Source: Phycisphaerae bacterium (GTDB lineage Bacteria > Planctomycetota > Phycisphaerae > Sedimentisphaerales > UBA12454). From it: a stretch of DNA of 17,056 nt. Below the pieces are notes generated by a model that did no database searches, had not been told where the DNA came from, and was given only the letters and a program-made list of their open reading frames with translations. Numbering within the stretch: position 1 is the stretch's first letter; each line of letters opens with the position of its first letter. A program made the position numbers and the translations under genes. The DNA lies in the NCBI GenBank assembly GCA_028712345.1, contig JAQTQF010000007.1, positions 1-17,056 of the forward strand, given 5' to 3'. Below, piece by piece: positions 14,916 to 17,056 of this stretch.

Positions 14916-17056
14916 ATGAATCGAGATATTTGCACATTTCAGTATGTCATTCCTGAGATACCTGACCCTGCCTGTACAAAGTACAAAATCATTGCCGGCG
15001 GCAATATAAGAGATTCAATAGCATCTGGCTGCGGGCATCTTCTTAGAACGCTGTCCCAAATGCCACCAGGGCAAGCCTGGGCGAAATTAATATTTGTGTT
15101 CAAACCCACCAATGGCAATCTCGATATGCAATCAAGACTCAAGTTGATTTTGGAGGTTGGATCGGATAACGAAGATACACTTTCCAGCCTGCAAAAACTT
15201 ATCCAGGGAGGTCTGCTTAGCAGGTTTTATGATTTTAATAGTTCCGGCGTCCTGTTACCTGATTCCGGCAAGTTAAACTGCAGGTGCAATGTTATACGAA
15301 GACAGGATTTTTTAAGGCCCCTCTACAACTGCGAATTTAATCACAAGATCCCAGAACTTTATTATACGATGACTCCTTTCGAGGCTAATGGCAAGAATGA
15401 TTATCTGATACTTGATAAGGTTCTGGATCGTGTCGATGAAGAGGTTACTGTCGGTATTAAAGTAACTCCTGCTGACATAGCAAGGCAGTTGCATGTTCAC
15501 ACAGCCTACCTTGCCCGATTGAACAGTATCAACCGCAATTGGGATGACGACTACGAAGATTCGGGAAACTTCAATTACACCGGGCTCGAGGCCAGTGGTT
15601 ATAAAAGCAACCACACATCATTAAAACCGCTAAGTTATAAAGATCCAATGGCAGACGATGTTCTCCGCCGACAAAGACGTTTCCATGAATCGTTAAGCCT
15701 GCCACACCTGTATTTTGAAATTGAGGTTTCGACTCAAACACTGCAGTCAGCCAGACTGATTGGTTCTGTTGTCGCGGAATCCGCCTTCAGGAACGGTTCT
15801 TACAGGCTCATTTTAAACAGCGAAGATAAACGTACTGATAACATACCACAAATTTACAAAGAACTGATGAATTTAAGCAATGTTGCTACTGTTGATGAAC
15901 TCATTGGAGCATTCTGTCTTCCGGTCGGTTCAAGCGGTTCACCTTTATGCATCCGGAAAAATACCGATCCTGAATATATCGAGCCTGATAAACTAATTGT
16001 TTTGGGTTATGACCAGCACAATCTTCCAAGAGGAATCCATATCAATGTGCTGAAAAAGCATTGTGCTGTTCTGGGGCTTTCAGGCGTTGGTAAAAATACC
16101 AATAACATAAATATAGACATCCAACTATCGGAAAGAGATATTCCCTTTTTAGTCATTGAATCGGCCAAGACCGAATACAGAGTTTTGAAGAAGTTTTCAA
16201 GTCACAAAAATCCTGCAATAAAAAAACTGGCCAAAGAACTTAGAGTTTTCACAGTTGGTAGCGAAACAAGTCCATTGGCTATCAATCCTCTTAGAATACC
16301 TGTCGGCATTTCCATCAATGAACATATCGAAAATCTTCTGGCATGCTTTAAGGCGGTGCTACCTGTTTCGAGTGGCTCAATCCCTTCTTTACTGGGCGAA
16401 GCTCTGGAAATAGTATATGAACAGTTTCCTGATCCTGGCAAGCCTCCGGTAATGTCCGATCTGGTAGCTACCGTTCAGCAGGTTCTTGATTCAAAAGGTT
16501 ATTCACCCAATACCCGCTCCGACATGCAAACCGTAATCGAGGTTCGACTTGGAGTCCTTGCCCAGCGTTTGATAGGTAAGGTATTTGGCTGCAGAAAGGG
16601 AATAAGTATTGCCGAACTGATGGAAAACCCCACCATTGTTGAGATCGACAAATTGTGTGGAGAGCAGAAATGTCTGCTTACATTATTTATACTTATGGGA
16701 ATACGGGAAGTCTTAAGAACTTCCCCCTCGTATGAGGGGCCTCTCAGATTTGCCATATTGATAGAGGAAGCACATAATATTTTCGGCTCATCCAATGCTG
16801 TTGCATCAGAGGAAGTGGCCGATCCTAAATCACAGCTTACAGAATTTTTGTTCCAGATGATGGTTGAACTTCGTGCTCTGGGTGTGGCAATTATCCTAAG
16901 CGACCAGCATCCATCATCCCTCGATCCTGGAGCAATTAAGACACCTGCCTCCAAAGTCGGATTTCTACAGGTAGCCAATGAAGATCGTGAAGAATTGGGC
17001 GGCAGTATGCTCTTTAATGAAATCGAAAAGCAGGATATCGCAAGGTTTCGACCTGG
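14916..17056 (+). CDS. HerA/FtsK-superfamily P-loop ATPase (3' end outside window)
   Basis: At least 713 residues, open to the window edge, starting at ATG 14916 with AAGGGA at 14904-14909. Residues about 1-240 are an unrecognised N-terminal region. After that comes a HerA/TraG-like part that begins with a beta segment LYFEIEVST. The P-loop is GLSGVGKNT (387-395): the residue after the lysine is Asn rather than Ser/Thr, with Thr one later. Walker B with catalytic glutamate is AILIEEAHNIF (E617, E618), the usual form in this superfamily, and the following segment AIILSDQHPSSL (sensor-like Q) also fits HerA. Such ATPases form hexameric motors that pump DNA or protein. It is transcribed with JAB, E2 and E1, so it may drive a target or effector of the modification. 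The role is inference. Confidence 0.85.
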   Translation, partial: MNRDICTFQYVIPEIPDPACTKYKIIAGGNIRDSIASGCGHLLRTLSQMPPGQAWAKLIFVFKPTNGNLDMQSRLKLILEVGSDNEDTLSSLQKLIQGGLLSRFYDFNSSGVLLPDSGKLNCRCNVIRRQDFLRPLYNCEFNHKIPELYYTMTPFEANGKNDYLILDKVLDRVDEEVTVGIKVTPADIARQLHVHTAYLARLNSINRNWDDDYEDSGNFNYTGLEASGYKSNHTSLKPLSYKDPMADDVLRRQRRFHESLSLPHLYFEIEVSTQTLQSARLIGSVVAESAFRNGSYRLILNSEDKRTDNIPQIYKELMNLSNVATVDELIGAFCLPVGSSGSPLCIRKNTDPEYIEPDKLIVLGYDQHNLPRGIHINVLKKHCAVLGLSGVGKNTNNINIDIQLSERDIPFLVIESAKTEYRVLKKFSSHKNPAIKKLAKELRVFTVGSETSPLAINPLRIPVGISINEHIENLLACFKAVLPVSSGSIPSLLGEALEIVYEQFPDPGKPPVMSDLVATVQQVLDSKGYSPNTRSDMQTVIEVRLGVLAQRLIGKVFGCRKGISIAELMENPTIVEIDKLCGEQKCLLTLFILMGIREVLRTSPSYEGPLRFAILIEEAHNIFGSSNAVASEEVADPKSQLTEFLFQMMVELRALGVAIILSDQHPSSLDPGAIKTPASKVGFLQVANEDREELGGSMLFNEIEKQDIARFRP

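Overview
The window looks like bacterial chromosome of moderate GC. It carries an ECF sigma factor with a zinc-binding anti-sigma factor, a large membrane M48-type peptidase, a HydE-type radical SAM enzyme (usually a sign of anaerobic metabolism) and a bacterial ubiquitin-like conjugation cassette. This mix would fit an anaerobic member of the Planctomycetota/PVC group (Phycisphaerae-like), but that placement is a weak inference from gene content. No rRNA, tRNA, CRISPR array or transposase was seen.

Left part (1-6635, all + strand): a sulfur assimilation operon. It holds the C-terminal end of a periplasmic sulfate-binding protein, permeases CysT and CysW, ATPase CysA, cysteine synthase CysK and a PLP-dependent transsulfuration enzyme of the MetB/MetC/CGL family. 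Gaps are short and Shine-Dalgarno sites are clear. Sulfate is imported, and sulfide would be fixed into cysteine and passed into the cystathionine/homocysteine branch. No sulfate reduction genes are in view. An AT-richer HydE-like radical SAM gene follows.

Middle (6636-8038): a spacer with a possible terminator and a cluster of competing inverted repeats, then a small predicted winged-helix protein (7115-7543) and a small two-TM protein with a C-terminal zinc ribbon (7730-8038).

Minus-strand block (8041-11550): ECF sigma factor (TTG start), cytoplasmic-looking zinc-binding anti-sigma factor, and a 728-residue polytopic M48-like metallopeptidase whose start overlaps the end of the anti-sigma gene. 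This looks like a sigma/anti-sigma/protease regulatory cassette.

Right part (11811 to the window end, + strand): a tight operon divergent from the sigma factor. It encodes a JAB/MPN (JAMM) isopeptidase-like protein, an E2 ubiquitin-conjugating-fold protein, a ThiF/E1-like adenylyltransferase and a HerA/FtsK-type P-loop ATPase that runs off the edge. This is the most unusual part: the enzymes of a ubiquitin-like conjugation and deconjugation pathway, joined to a pumping-type ATPase and placed back to back with a sigma/anti-sigma/membrane-protease unit. No ubiquitin-like modifier is visible in the window.
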